A stretch of 54,979 nucleotides of DNA from Alkalihalobacillus bogoriensis ATCC BAA-922 (GTDB lineage: Bacteria > Bacillota > Bacilli > Bacillales > Bacillaceae_F), in the NCBI RefSeq assembly GCF_000621445.1, contig NZ_JHYI01000032.1:1-54979 (forward strand), written 5' to 3'. Of the stretch, positions 40,810 through 49,264 are shown in pieces. The first letter of the stretch is position 1. Every line of letters starts with the position of its first letter. The notes under the pieces are model-generated. The model worked only from the letters and a program-made list of their open reading frames with translations, searched no databases and was not told the origin of the DNA. A program made the translations under genes and the position numbers.

Positions 40810-41631
40810 CTATGCTGTTTTAGTTGAACGTTCGATTAACGGTACTAACCCCTTTTCTCTCTTTAGTAACTCATAAAGGAATAACCGCCCCTTTTGTGTC
40901 CAGTAGGTGTGCATGATACTTCTTTCTGCATCAATGGCATGTGTTTTCGATTGGGTATAGCCCATATCCGCATATTTTTGATATAGAAGCCAAGTTTTGC
41001 CCATCTTGTATTGAATTCCTAGCTCATGAAGTAGAGCATTTAACTTTCTTGCAGACAGTCCATAATCTTTCGCAATCAGACTGATTGGTACAATCGATTT
41101 ATTCTGAAGAACCAAGTCGTAATAGGATGCTTTCGGCTTTAATTCGCCAATGATTTGCTTGTGTTGGGCATTTTCAAGCTCTAATTTCTTAGCTTTATCT
41201 TTCGCTTCTTTATACTCCGTGAAAATTTTAATCCCCAACTCTGGATTCTTAAGAATGTTATTTAAAAGCGATTCCGATGCATACAATCCATGCTTTCGGA
41301 TATCAGGTAGCACTTCGTCAAAAATCCAATGTTCAAATTGCTCAGCCTTTTTCTTTACCTGCTTATTCTTGCTTTGAGAAGCAGCTCCAATAATTAGTCG
41401 GTAAACGTCACCTTCAGGAATAAAATTCTTTTCAATCGTCTTCCCTTCACTCTGTGGATGAGGTACCTCTCTTTTTGTTAGGTACCGGCAGCTCTTGTTG
41501 ATCGCCTGATGAGGGTTAGCGTAACAAAGCATTTTTGCGACATCTGTTGCTGGAAAATATTCTTTTCCGTCAATCACCATAATTTCTAACTGACCAAATT
41601 CTTTGGAACTAAACACTCGTAAACTATTCAT
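40810..41631 (-). CDS. Phage antirepressor (Bro-N plus ANT/KilAC-like)
   Basis: 273 residues. The N-terminal Bro-N domain (about 1-110) contains EIMVIDGKEYFPATDVAKML and EQFEHWIFDEVLPDIRKHG. A coiled linker leads to a C-terminal DNA-binding domain (SLIAKDYGLSARKLNALLHE ... WTQKGRLFLYELL) of the phage antirepressor type. Such proteins counteract repressors during induction. ATG with AGGAGGAAATAAAAG upstream. It sits between polymerase and primase, where this module often carries it. Confidence 0.88.
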   Translation of the reverse strand: MNSLRVFSSKEFGQLEIMVIDGKEYFPATDVAKMLCYANPHQAINKSCRYLTKREVPHPQSEGKTIEKNFIPEGDVYRLIIGAASQSKNKQVKKKAEQFEHWIFDEVLPDIRKHGLYASESLLNNILKNPELGIKIFTEYKEAKDKAKKLELENAQHKQIIGELKPKASYYDLVLQNKSIVPISLIAKDYGLSARKLNALLHELGIQYKMGKTWLLYQKYADMGYTQSKTHAIDAERSIMHTYWTQKGRLFLYELLKREKGLVPLIERSTKTA

Positions 41632-41653
41632 CTTTTATTTCCTCCTGTTCGAT

Positions 41654-43609
41654 TTAATCTTTCATGTAATATTCCGTTTCAAAGCTATCCGCTCCTAACG
41701 GTAAACCCGGAGCCCATTTAATCGATTGACCCATTACTTTTTCTACCTCTTCCTTTGACCCTGTTCCAACTGGTACGTCCAATACCACTTCATCATGAAC
41801 ATGAAAGTTTATCCGGTAACCAGCATCATTTAACTTCACCATCGCTTCAGCAAGACAATCTCTAGCAATGGCTTGAATGATATTCTCCGTCAACTTCCCA
41901 CCATAAGTCGGAATCCTTCCCCACTGTTTAGAGCCTTGTTCCGTACCTTCATAGGTCAATTGCTCTTTACCAAAACGTTCATCAATACCAATTTTCGGTC
42001 TTACATAGGCTAGTGAACGCCCTGATGGCAAATTGATAAATAAAATCCCTTTTTTGTAATGGAAGGTCAGACCGTATTGCATTTTTATGACCGCTTTTTC
42101 TTTCACCGCTTTAATAGCTGTAGCTTCGACATTCCACCAAAGCTTTACTATATTAGGATTGGCCTCACGCCATGCAGAAACTAATTCTGGAAGTTCTTCT
42201 TCAGTGAGTCCCATCTCTAGAGCTCCCATTTGAGTTAAGGCACCCTTTGAACCACCATAACCAAGGGCCAATTCAGCAATTTTTCCTTTTTGTCTTAAAG
42301 GACTTCCTTTATCGATCGTTTCAATGGGTACTTTGAACATTTGTGCTGCAGAAGCTTCGTAAATCTTCCCATGTGACTGGAACACTTCCATTCGCCACCG
42401 TTCGCCTGCCAACCATGCAATTACTCTCGCTTCAATTGCCGAGAAGTCTGCTACAATAAAACGGTGACCCTTTGATGGAATAAAAGCTGTTCGAATTAAC
42501 TGCGATAATACGTCAGACACACTATCAAAAAGAATTTCCAAAGCTTCATAGTTTCCTGACTTTAAAAGGTCTCTAGCTATGTCCAAATCAGTCATGCTGT
42601 TTCTTGGTAGGTTATGAATTTGTACAAGCCTACCTGCCCATCGCCCTGTCCTATTCGCACCGTAAAACTGTAACAGTCCCCTTATTCTTTGGTCATGGCA
42701 CATCGAACGCTCCATTGCCTCATACTTCTTCACCGATGTTTTGGACATGGCTTGCCTTAGTTCAAGCAACCTTCTCACGTCTGAATGTTCTACCTCGCCC
42801 ATTAATGTCTCGACGTTTTTCTTAGCAAGGCTCCACACTTCCACACCCTGCTTTAATAACCAGCTTTTTAATTGTGCTGGACTATTGGGATTATCTAGCC
42901 CAGTTAAACCCACAGCTTCATTAAACAAATTTTCCTGAAATGTTATATCTGCTTGAATGGCATGTATAACTAGTTCTGCATCCACTTGAACGCCCTGATC
43001 ATTGATGTTTTGGTCCAGTTCCCAGAGCTTTTGTTCTGCCGGTGGAATTGGAAATGCTTCTAGTTTCTTTCGTATTTGCCTTTCCACTTCGACGTCTTGT
43101 TTGCAGTACTCTTTGAAACTAGTCCATTTTTCAACATCATGTTCTGGTAGGTTACGAGTTCTTCCACCATTTACTTTGGTAGCTTTGCACGGGATTGAAA
43201 AATAACGAATTAAAGCTTTACCTTCTTTCATTTTCTGTTCATTTAACTTAAGGCACTTAGCCACACCATCTAGATGCCCCGGTAAACCTAGCATTAACGC
43301 ATGAACGAAAGAACAACGCCACTGCTCAGGTGACATGGATAATTGAAAGTATTTTGACAAACAAGTACGTTCGAAATTAGCATTGTACGCTGTCTTTATA
43401 ACTGCTGGATCGACTAGTGTATGCAATACTTCATCAGGCATTTCCTCACCAGAAGCTAAGTCAACGATTTGTATTTCTTCTTCATCAACTGCAAATGCAA
43501 GAAGTAATATTTCAAAATCTTCAGACTCACAATAGTGGTAAACCCCGTGTTTCACGAGGTCCACACTACTATACGTTTCTATGTCGATGGACAAGATTTT
43601 CATAAGCAT
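41654..43609 (-). CDS. Family A DNA polymerase
   Basis: About 650 residues; ATG at 43609 overlaps the preceding stop (TAATG), and a second ATG at 43603 is an alternative start. An N-terminal 3'-5' exonuclease-like region (KILSIDIETYSSVDL) is followed by polymerase motif A (FIVADFSAIEARVIAWLAGE), motif B (RQKGKIAELALGYGG) and motif C (FHVHDEVVLDVP). It replicates the phage genome with the VapE-type primase and the SNF2 helicase. Confidence 0.93.
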   Translation of the reverse strand: MLMKILSIDIETYSSVDLVKHGVYHYCESEDFEILLLAFAVDEEEIQIVDLASGEEMPDEVLHTLVDPAVIKTAYNANFERTCLSKYFQLSMSPEQWRCSFVHALMLGLPGHLDGVAKCLKLNEQKMKEGKALIRYFSIPCKATKVNGGRTRNLPEHDVEKWTSFKEYCKQDVEVERQIRKKLEAFPIPPAEQKLWELDQNINDQGVQVDAELVIHAIQADITFQENLFNEAVGLTGLDNPNSPAQLKSWLLKQGVEVWSLAKKNVETLMGEVEHSDVRRLLELRQAMSKTSVKKYEAMERSMCHDQRIRGLLQFYGANRTGRWAGRLVQIHNLPRNSMTDLDIARDLLKSGNYEALEILFDSVSDVLSQLIRTAFIPSKGHRFIVADFSAIEARVIAWLAGERWRMEVFQSHGKIYEASAAQMFKVPIETIDKGSPLRQKGKIAELALGYGGSKGALTQMGALEMGLTEEELPELVSAWREANPNIVKLWWNVEATAIKAVKEKAVIKMQYGLTFHYKKGILFINLPSGRSLAYVRPKIGIDERFGKEQLTYEGTEQGSKQWGRIPTYGGKLTENIIQAIARDCLAEAMVKLNDAGYRINFHVHDEVVLDVPVGTGSKEEVEKVMGQSIKWAPGLPLGADSFETEYYMKD

Positions 43610-44154
43610 TAACCTAAGATGTCACCATCGTCATTACTGTCATCTGCAAAATCAGCCTCTGCACTGCTTCGTCCGCCTAACGGCTCACCTTCATCTGTTT
43701 TCATCAGATTCTGAAGCCCAAAACTAACTCCTTTATTCCCATTCACGTTGTACACAAAGCTGTTCAAGCTTACCCTTCCATAGCAGCCAGAATAAAACTC
43801 ACTTGGGTCCATAATTGGGTTTAAATCAGCATCAACAATCCCTGGCTTCAGCTTTGAATTCGCATTAATGAAGTATGAATTTGCATAAGCTTCATCATCC
43901 TCTCGATCAACATCTCCATCACGTAAAGGTGTTTTAATATTTTTTGCCGTTACCTTACCACCAAACTTGTCCTTATTTTCTTGAATCGTTTGTTGAATAG
44001 CATCTTGAATCTTCTTAATTGTCTTTTTGTCCGATTTTGGAATAATAATGCTTACCGAATATTTAAGATCACTACCATTCACACTTACTGCCTGATGCAC
44101 ATTGGCATAACTAAATCTCACTGGGTTTTCTTTTGTTCCAATTGTAATTTTCAT
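43609..44154 (-). CDS. DUF2815 protein (probable ssDNA-binding protein)
   Basis: 181 residues starting MKITIGTKENPVRFSYANVH, then YSVSIIIPKSDKKTIKKI and a C-terminal acidic tail (EADFADDSNDDGDILG). DUF2815 proteins sit next to DUF2800 and family A polymerase genes in Firmicute prophages. The acidic tail resembles that of single-strand binding proteins, so an SSB or annealing role is inferred. AGGAGG-type leader. Confidence 0.82.
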   Translation of the reverse strand: MKITIGTKENPVRFSYANVHQAVSVNGSDLKYSVSIIIPKSDKKTIKKIQDAIQQTIQENKDKFGGKVTAKNIKTPLRDGDVDREDDEAYANSYFINANSKLKPGIVDADLNPIMDPSEFYSGCYGRVSLNSFVYNVNGNKGVSFGLQNLMKTDEGEPLGGRSSAEADFADDSNDDGDILG

Positions 44155-44170
44155 GCTTTCTTCCTCCCTA

Positions 44171-45322
44171 TTATTGAAAATCTACTTCCGGAGAAGTTTT
44201 TATTTCAGGTCGTTTATCTTCTTCAGGAACGAGCTTAATCTTGCCAGGTGCCTTTGTAATAAATGAACCTAGTAATTCATCAAATGTTTTCTTCCCTAGC
44301 TCTTTTTCTAACGTAGTAATCGTGTTAAGTGATTTCTTATATATGACATCACTTGCACATCCAGCAGCAGTAAGTGCTTTTACAATCGCATCTTCGTCTG
44401 TGTACTTTCGACTGCCTCTTCCTTGAACTAGTTTCATACCTGGCCATTGCTTGTTTTCATTCATTGCCATTGATAAAGCATACTCCTGAACACTTTTCCC
44501 CCAGCTCATTAATTCTTCAAGGGAATGAAGTACTTCAACCACTTCTTCATCAGTCAGAAGCGGGGGGCTCTGAAAATCTAAACAAGCAAGTTTCATGTTT
44601 TCATCTGCCCTCGCTCTGCAAATTGCTTTCACTTTGCAAAACCTGCAATGAACGCCAACCATGAAATTTCCAATACCGGCAAATGCCATTTCTGCTTTTG
44701 GCCTAACTACTTCATCTCCCCATTTCAGAAGATCATCAACCGACATTTCAAATGAAGATATACTATCTAGCCTTGGTTGGCTAATCGTCATTTGGATCGT
44801 TTCGAGATTATAAAGGAAGCCAAAATGGTTGATAGCTCCGAGTGCATATAGTTTCATCTGAGGGTTTTCATGTGCACTCACAGCAATACCCTTACCATGC
44901 TTATAATCAATGATTTCTAAAACACTATCACTAATGATGGTCGTATCTGAGGTTCCAAATCCTTCTTGAACCCATGGACTGTAGTCCAGTTTTTGTTCTA
45001 ACAAAATCACAGCATCTTTGGTCATTGTTTTCGCTTCATTAAAACGCTCGATACAAAAATCTTTATGAACTTCGGTAGCCTTGTCCATTTCTTCTGAATA
45101 AAGAGGGTTAGAGCGTATTTCTTGTAATCTTTTGTTATACGACTGCTGCGAAATACTTCCTATCTCTTTGCAAATTTTAATCTCTGCTAGCAGGTGGGCC
45201 AGACTCCCTTCCTCTGCATAGACAGATGTTCCATCCTCCATGGACTCTTCTAGTCTAGGTGCCCTCGTGCAATTCATCCAACGGTGCGCACCAGAAGCAG
45301 ACAATAATGCATGTTCTCCCAT
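44171..45322 (-). CDS. DUF2800 protein (RecB-like exonuclease)
   Basis: 383 residues from the ATG at 45322 (overlapping the previous stop as TGATG). HALLSASGAHRWMNCTRAPR and GSLAHLLAEIKI open the family; the PD-(D/E)XK core follows with SVLEIIDYKHGKG (D, then ExK-like K). C-terminal cysteines VHCRFCKVKAICRARADENM suggest an iron-sulfur or zinc-type cluster as in AddB/RecB-like nucleases. With DUF2815 it probably forms a phage recombination pair. Confidence 0.85.
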   Translation of the reverse strand: MGEHALLSASGAHRWMNCTRAPRLEESMEDGTSVYAEEGSLAHLLAEIKICKEIGSISQQSYNKRLQEIRSNPLYSEEMDKATEVHKDFCIERFNEAKTMTKDAVILLEQKLDYSPWVQEGFGTSDTTIISDSVLEIIDYKHGKGIAVSAHENPQMKLYALGAINHFGFLYNLETIQMTISQPRLDSISSFEMSVDDLLKWGDEVVRPKAEMAFAGIGNFMVGVHCRFCKVKAICRARADENMKLACLDFQSPPLLTDEEVVEVLHSLEELMSWGKSVQEYALSMAMNENKQWPGMKLVQGRGSRKYTDEDAIVKALTAAGCASDVIYKKSLNTITTLEKELGKKTFDELLGSFITKAPGKIKLVPEEDKRPEIKTSPEVDFQ

Positions 45323-45642
45323 CACAGTTCCTCAGCTTTCTCTAGCAGTTCAGAATACTTTTGTGCTGGAACATCACTTAACTTCTTCGCTCCAAAACTA
45401 GTAATAAGCTCTTTTACCTCTACTTGTTTTCCATCTTGGGATAAACTAGCTAATTTAGCTCTCACTTCTTCTAATGTAGGTTGTTTTTCAGGTTGAAGTT
45501 CCTCTTTAGCAGTTCCCCTAGCTTCTGCAGTAGCTGTTACTTCAGGTTCATTCACCTTGAATACAAACGTTAATCCTTCAAGACTATCCGCAAGGTTTCT
45601 TAAATCATTTACAACATCAAGAGCACGCTTCATTTTACTCAT
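45322..45642 (-). CDS. First gene of the replication operon, unknown function
   Basis: 106 residues from the ATG at 45642 (MSKMKRALDVVNDLRNLADS), nine bases after AAAGGAGAAGGA; the frame is open to 45693. N-terminal helix, a polar middle and a C-terminal segment VKELITSFGAKKLSDVPAQK, where 'FGAKKLSDV' resembles small 'rRNA biogenesis protein rrp5'-labelled proteins at this position in Firmicute prophages. That label is not informative; function unknown. Confidence 0.7.
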   Translation of the reverse strand: MSKMKRALDVVNDLRNLADSLEGLTFVFKVNEPEVTATAEARGTAKEELQPEKQPTLEEVRAKLASLSQDGKQVEVKELITSFGAKKLSDVPAQKYSELLEKAEEL

Positions 45643-45731
45643 GTTCCTTCTCCTTTCTCTTCTAGACTTAGTAGGGCCAAACAGTTGTGTCACTGCCTAC
45701 CTAAATTTTATTAATTTAATCACATTAAATC

Positions 45732-45773
45732 CTCAGCCAGAAATCCGCCGTCACTCCGCTAAGACTCAGCCAG
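45732..45773. promoter_or_regulatory. Direct repeat in the divergent intergenic region
   Basis: CTCAGCCAG occurs at 45732-45740 and 45765-45773, three helical turns apart (33 bases), between the minus-strand replication operon and the plus-strand XRE gene. Candidate operator pair; no proof of binding. Confidence 0.35.
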
Positions 45774-45845
45774 TTTCCAGCCTTTCTTCTTATAAAATCA
45801 AACTAAGCGTTCGCAAAGTTAAAATCAGCATATTTAAATTTTTGA

Positions 45846-45874
45846 TTGTAACTCACTTAGTTAATCTCTATAAT
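45846..45874 (+). promoter_or_regulatory. Probable sigma-A promoter of the ABC-3C/type III operon
   Basis: TTGTAA (45846-45851), 17 bases, TATAAT (45869-45874) on the plus strand, about 50 bases before the XRE gene start. It may drive the whole 45.9-54.2 kb block. Confidence 0.6.
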
Positions 45875-45926
45875 ATTAATGACACGTCTTTGGTCACCAT
45901 CCAGTAGTACTTGGAGGCGATAAGAA

Positions 45927-46145
45927 ATGGCATTTAGTTATAACAAACTATGGAAACTTTTAATTGATAACAAGATGATGAAAAAAGACTTAATGGCAAT
46001 GACGAACTTGACATCAACAACGATGGCTAAGATGAGTAAAGATCTACCGGTAAGCATGGATGTTTTAGCTAGAATTTGTAAGGCTCTTGATGTCAACATA
46101 GGCGATATTGTTGACTATGTTGACGACGATACTCCAACTAACTAA
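45927..46145 (+). CDS. XRE-family (Cro/C1-type) transcriptional regulator
   Basis: 72 residues: a single helix-turn-helix domain, NKLWKLLIDNKMMKKDLMAM then TNLTSTTMAKMSKDL and VLARICKALDVNIGDIVDY. ATG has TTGGAGGCGATAAGA upstream. Small XRE proteins of this type often head restriction or conflict operons as controllers, and 24 bases separate it from the ABC-3C gene. It could equally be the prophage repressor given its place opposite the replication operon; sequence cannot decide. Confidence 0.85.
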   Translation: MAFSYNKLWKLLIDNKMMKKDLMAMTNLTSTTMAKMSKDLPVSMDVLARICKALDVNIGDIVDYVDDDTPTN

Positions 46146-46169
46146 ACTCCTCGAAAGGGGGCGTAATGC

Positions 46170-47408
46170 ATGAAAAAGCTTTGTTTTGGTACTTTTACAA
46201 CAGTATTAAAGGTTTGTATGACAAAAAGAGTTACACAAAAGCGATTGTGTGGTACCATATTGCTTTCTATTGCGCCTACTTATGATATTCGCAGCGATGA
46301 CGGCGCAGTTTCAGATTTGATACTCTGTAAAAAAAATCTATCGCCTATAGTAACTGATGTTGCTCCAACAGCAGACGCTCGTGCAACCTCAGATTACTTT
46401 AAGCAAAATATCCTTCCCATGCTGGATAGCAACAAAAGGAGCCTCATCGTTCTTGCATTAAAGGACATTATTGCTTCTGATGCCTCAATTGAGCCTGACA
46501 CACTCGTCGAAAAAGTAAATGGTATGACAAAGGAAACTATAATAAGGCGTGATTCATTTGTTTTGGAAGACTTTCTCGCCGGAATCTTTCTTTACACAGT
46601 GCTTAATGTTGAAAACCGAAATTGCAAAGACAGTGTAAAACAAATATCTGAGGATTACATAAATTCCTTTCACAGTCAAAAAATGAACATTAACTTCCTT
46701 ACGGAATACAGTAAGTTCACAATGGAGACCACTAATGATATTGCAATTGACACTCGCTATCTGGTACTACTAGCAGAAACGGGTGGTAAATGTCAAAAGT
46801 GCGGTAGACCTCTAGGCATAAAAAAAGAAGGCAACGACGTTAACTACGCTAAAGTCGTTCACCTTTCAGATACTGATGACGTTATACTATGTGTTGACTG
46901 TGAACGCGAAATACCAAATGCTTCAGAGGAAGATAATATGAATTTACTTTCGGACAAGTATTACTTGGAAAATCTTATGGTTGCAAGGGATGCAACCTCG
47001 CGATATACGATAGAAAAGCAAATTGAACAAGTACTTCAAGAAGTTGATTTGATGGATGTTAGTGTCGATACACAACTAAAAATTGAACCCATCAAAGTTG
47101 AGAACAAAATTACTGAAAGACGTTTAAAGGAACGAATACTCTTTGATGTTATGCAATTGTATGATGGCGTCAATAATGCATTAGATCAACTAGCAGGGGA
47201 AAATAAACTAAACGTAGATAAGTTCGCTAAAAGTGTTAAGCGTATGTATGAAGACGCAAGCGAAGCAATTACATCCCAAAGTGATATTTATAATTTGCTG
47301 GTTGAAACACTATTTAATAAAACTGGCCGCAAACATAGAGAAGCCTGTGAGATAATAATTTCCTACTTTGTGCAAAGGTGTGAGGTGTTCGATGAGATTA
47401 CCAAATAA
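46170..47408 (+). CDS. ABC-three-component (ABC-3C) system protein with HNH-like zinc site
   Basis: 412 residues. The N-terminus (about 38-105, DIRSDDGAVSDLILCKKNLS ... LALKDIIASD) matches the family found upstream of DUF2326 ATPases and classed as the effector-bearing component of ABC-3C conflict systems. A treble-clef-like site is visible: CQKC at 208-211, VVH at 229-231, CVDC at 241-244, suggesting an HNH-type nuclease centre. The C-terminal half is helical. It overlaps the middle component start by 17 bases. Effector nuclease activity is an inference. Confidence 0.75.
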   Translation: MKKLCFGTFTTVLKVCMTKRVTQKRLCGTILLSIAPTYDIRSDDGAVSDLILCKKNLSPIVTDVAPTADARATSDYFKQNILPMLDSNKRSLIVLALKDIIASDASIEPDTLVEKVNGMTKETIIRRDSFVLEDFLAGIFLYTVLNVENRNCKDSVKQISEDYINSFHSQKMNINFLTEYSKFTMETTNDIAIDTRYLVLLAETGGKCQKCGRPLGIKKEGNDVNYAKVVHLSDTDDVILCVDCEREIPNASEEDNMNLLSDKYYLENLMVARDATSRYTIEKQIEQVLQEVDLMDVSVDTQLKIEPIKVENKITERRLKERILFDVMQLYDGVNNALDQLAGENKLNVDKFAKSVKRMYEDASEAITSQSDIYNLLVETLFNKTGRKHREACEIIISYFVQRCEVFDEITK

Positions 47409-47631
47409 AGTTACACCCTATACAAACAGCATCATTGCCCTTTTCCCAGATATTTTAGGAACATTGAAGCGACGGGATATATCCCCAAAAGAGCTGTTTG
47501 AATTAACCACGTCTGGAAAAAAGGATATGGGTGATTTTCTAAGTGCTTTAGATTGCCTGTTTGCACTTGGTAAAATCGAACTTACTGAGGAAGGGAGGAT
47601 GCTACGCTATGTTGGCAGAAATTCAATGTGA
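47392..47631 (+). CDS. ABC-3C middle component
   Basis: 79 residues from the ATG at 47392 with GTGAGGTG just before it; the open frame begins at 47368. Sequence MRLPNKVTPYTNSIIALFPD followed by a winged-helix-like stretch (ISPKELFELTTSGKKDMGDF ... LDCLFALGKIELTEEG) is the usual small middle component (MC6-like) of ABC-3C loci, thought to bridge the ATPase and effector. It overlaps the genes on both sides, a sign of tight coupling. Confidence 0.78.
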   Translation: MRLPNKVTPYTNSIIALFPDILGTLKRRDISPKELFELTTSGKKDMGDFLSALDCLFALGKIELTEEGRMLRYVGRNSM

Positions 47632-49246
47632 TAAATTTGCTTTAAAACATCGAACTATCCAGTTTAACCCTGGCCTAAATACAGTTTTGGGAAGTACAGG
47701 TGGTAGCAACGCTATCGGAAAATCAACATTTCTTTGGATTATAGATTATGCGTACGGCGGCGAAAGCTACTACTCCCTAACGGATGATATAAAAAAAGAA
47801 ATAGGACCGCATACAATTTATTTCACTTTCGTGTTCAAAGGACAACCACATTATTTCTATAGAAGTACCGATAATCCCAAAATTGTATATCGATGTGATA
47901 AAGATCATCATTTCATTACGAAATTGACGGTGGACGAATATCGAAGTTTCCTTTTTCAGGAATATATAGTTGATCTTCCATCACTTAAATTTCATGAAAT
48001 TACTGAGCGTTTCTTTCGCATTTATGGTCGTGAAAACACACTTGAAAAATATCCGCAGCTAGTTAGACCTCGTGAACACGATGAAAGGGCTGTCGATTTT
48101 CTCATGAAACTATTCGGTCAATATAAAATCCTCGCTGCTATCAAAAGAATGGAAGAAGAATTTGGTATCAAATCCTCGCAGTTTAAATCACGCCAGCGGC
48201 AAAAGGTGGACACCGAGAAAATTGAAATGAACCAAAAGACTATAAAGTCATTGAAGAAAAGACTTCAAAACCTGATGAAAAACAGTGAAGAAGCCCAATT
48301 GGCGATATTTGGGTTTGATACACAGACATTTGAGCGTATAGCTACTGTACAAAAAGAGCTGAACAGTTTCATTCGCAAGCGTAATCGTTTACAGTCTCAG
48401 GTTAATGCTGTTAAAAGCAATATTGCTGTGACTGACTTTGAAACTACTAGTGAATTTAATTCATTAGTACACTTCTTTCCAAATACTAACATAAAAGCAT
48501 TTGAAGAGATTGAACATTTTCATAATAGAATTAGGGAAATCCTTGGTGAAGAAATGAATCAGGAGGTCGAACGCTTACAACAAATTATTGATCAGTACGA
48601 TAAAGAAATTAATCGACTTAGTCAAAAGATCCAAGAAACAGGGTTGGCAAAAGAAATGTCAGAGAGAGTGCTCTCCCAATGTGTCAACGTATCCAAAAGT
48701 ATTGATAAACTTCAAGAAGAAACAGATGAACTGATTCATCAAAAAGAACTACAGGATTCCCGCTTCGTTGCTGAGCAAACAATAGAAAAATTGTTACAAC
48801 AACAAACTGAAAAGCTGGAAAAAATACAAGAGGACATCAATCTACGAATGAAAATAATCAATGGCGTAGTAACCGAACAACAGGAAACTGCTCCTTTTCT
48901 ACAAATCACACCAGAAAAGGAGATCATCTTTGAAACTCCAGGCAACACTAGTGAAGGTACTGCGTTCAAGAGCCTTGTCGTTTACGATTTGAGTTTACTT
49001 GAATTATGTCCAATTCCTGCGCTCATTCATGATTCCAATATACTTAAACGTATTGGGGATGTACATCTAGAACATATATTAGAACGATATCAATCAAGTA
49101 AACGACAAGTATTTATTGCATTTGATAAGGCTGATTCTACGACACAGAATGCACAAAAGGCTTTAGAAGACACAGCGGTTTTACGCTTATCGGACGGAAA
49201 TGAACTATTTGGTCATTCATGGAGTAAATTTGAGTCGAATGAATAA
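47609..49246 (+). CDS. DUF2326 ABC/SMC-like ATPase (ABC-3C component)
   Basis: 545 residues from the ATG at 47609 (GGGAGG nine bases upstream). Walker A is GSNAIGKST near residue 30-40. Two coiled-coil stretches occupy roughly 190-240 and 250-410. The C-terminal part (FKSLVVYDLSLLELCPIPAL ... RQVFIAFDKADS) holds the DUF2326 conserved region with a Walker B-like strand. It is an SMC/RecN-type sensor ATPase. In ABC-3C systems it is proposed to detect invading DNA or chromatin changes and license the effector. Confidence 0.85.
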   Translation: MLAEIQCDKFALKHRTIQFNPGLNTVLGSTGGSNAIGKSTFLWIIDYAYGGESYYSLTDDIKKEIGPHTIYFTFVFKGQPHYFYRSTDNPKIVYRCDKDHHFITKLTVDEYRSFLFQEYIVDLPSLKFHEITERFFRIYGRENTLEKYPQLVRPREHDERAVDFLMKLFGQYKILAAIKRMEEEFGIKSSQFKSRQRQKVDTEKIEMNQKTIKSLKKRLQNLMKNSEEAQLAIFGFDTQTFERIATVQKELNSFIRKRNRLQSQVNAVKSNIAVTDFETTSEFNSLVHFFPNTNIKAFEEIEHFHNRIREILGEEMNQEVERLQQIIDQYDKEINRLSQKIQETGLAKEMSERVLSQCVNVSKSIDKLQEETDELIHQKELQDSRFVAEQTIEKLLQQQTEKLEKIQEDINLRMKIINGVVTEQQETAPFLQITPEKEIIFETPGNTSEGTAFKSLVVYDLSLLELCPIPALIHDSNILKRIGDVHLEHILERYQSSKRQVFIAFDKADSTTQNAQKALEDTAVLRLSDGNELFGHSWSKFESNE

Positions 49247-49264
49247 ACAATGGAGGATTAAAAT

